Source: JBDHHQ01 sp039586035
Lineage (GTDB): Bacteria; Gemmatimonadota; Gemmatimonadetes; Longimicrobiales; Gaopeijiaceae
Direction: 5' to 3'
DNA length: 64,000 bases
NCBI GenBank assembly: GCA_039586035.1
Contig: JBDHLD010000011.1
Location: 15,606-79,605 of the forward strand
The notes under the pieces are model-generated. The model was not told the DNA's origin, made no database searches, and saw only the letters and a program-made list of their open reading frames with translations. Below, one piece after another: positions 63,827-64,000 of the stretch. The position numbers and the translations under genes are program-made. Each line of letters begins with the position of its first letter. Positions within the stretch are counted from its first letter, which is position 1.

Positions 63827-64000
63827 TCAGGCCCGAGCCGTTGCCAGCGCCGCCACCAGCCGGTCGATCTCCTCGGTAGAATTGAACACGTGCGTGGACA
63901 CACGGATGGCGTTGTGCCCGTCTCGCTGGTGCTCGTCGATGTGAGCGGAAGCGCGGGCCTCCATCAGCGGGACGGCTGCGACCGCATCGAGGCCCGCCTT
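63827..64000 (-). CDS. Class V aminotransferase / cysteine desulfurase-like protein (C-terminal end, cut by window)
   Basis: The last 57 codons of a minus-strand gene that continues beyond the window. The reading frame is open from 64000 to a TGA at 63827-63829 and encodes HNAIRVSTHVFNSTEEIDRL, the C-terminal signature of PLP-dependent class V aminotransferases of the selenocysteine lyase / cysteine desulfurase group. The PLP lysine lies outside the window. It is convergent with the NTF2-like gene, leaving a gap of six bases. Confidence 0.7.
   Translation of the reverse strand, partial: KAGLDAVAAVPLMEARASAHIDEHQRDGHNAIRVSTHVFNSTEEIDRLVAALATARA

Overview
The window is GC-rich, gene-dense bacterial chromosome with many GTG/TTG starts, short overlaps between consecutive genes, and no phage, insertion sequence, integrase, rRNA operon or CRISPR array. 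A SusC/SusD pair in a high-GC background, many small lipoproteins and the YqeK/LytR_C/signal peptidase grouping suggest a member of the Gemmatimonadota, probably an environmental or uncultured one. That assignment is inference from gene content, not a database result.

Layout. 1-8.0 kb: an HD-GYP protein cut by the window edge, trpA, rqcH on the opposite strand, then a tightly overlapping run panB-panC-yqeK-LytR_C-lepB followed by a glycosyltransferase. 8.4-11 kb: rlmN, an outer-membrane protein and a VanZ-like protein. 11-20 kb: aspS, then phoH-pgpH-ybeY, where ybeY runs in frame without a stop into a complete mgtE, then an AarF/UbiB kinase. 20-34 kb: a branched-chain acyl-CoA block. It holds meaB, an acyl-CoA mutase large subunit with isobutyryl-CoA mutase active-site residues, its B12-binding small subunit, an acyl-CoA carboxyltransferase, AtuA split over two genes, a LiuC/AtuE-like hydratase and an acyl-CoA dehydrogenase; recQ and rng lie within or after it. 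34-43.6 kb: a SusC/SusD locus ended by a strong terminator, two small lipoproteins, a plug-only TonB-receptor-like protein and a secreted hydrolase. 43.7-47.9 kb: rplU-rpmA, a lytic transglycosylase, and a four-gene overlapping minus-strand operon (67-aa protein, DUF3311, sodium:solute symporter, chorismate mutase). 47.9-52.6 kb: a TetR-controlled beta-oxidation operon with a palindromic candidate operator. 52.7-64 kb: a lipoprotein, NfeD-FloA, a disordered membrane protein, acnA, further lipoproteins, tRNA-Leu(CAA) with a clear promoter, and the end of a class V aminotransferase at the edge.

The genes fit an aerobic heterotroph that degrades branched or fatty acyl-CoAs (mutase, carboxylase, hydratase, dehydrogenase, thiolase) into the TCA cycle (aconitase), and imports nutrients through TonB-dependent and sodium-coupled transport.

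The points most worth a second look are the YbeY-MgtE fusion with a well-placed internal start, the Phe/Gln signature that makes the mutase isobutyryl-CoA type rather than methylmalonyl-CoA type, the split AtuA/carboxyltransferase module beside it, and several nested inverted repeats in otherwise empty intergenic DNA.
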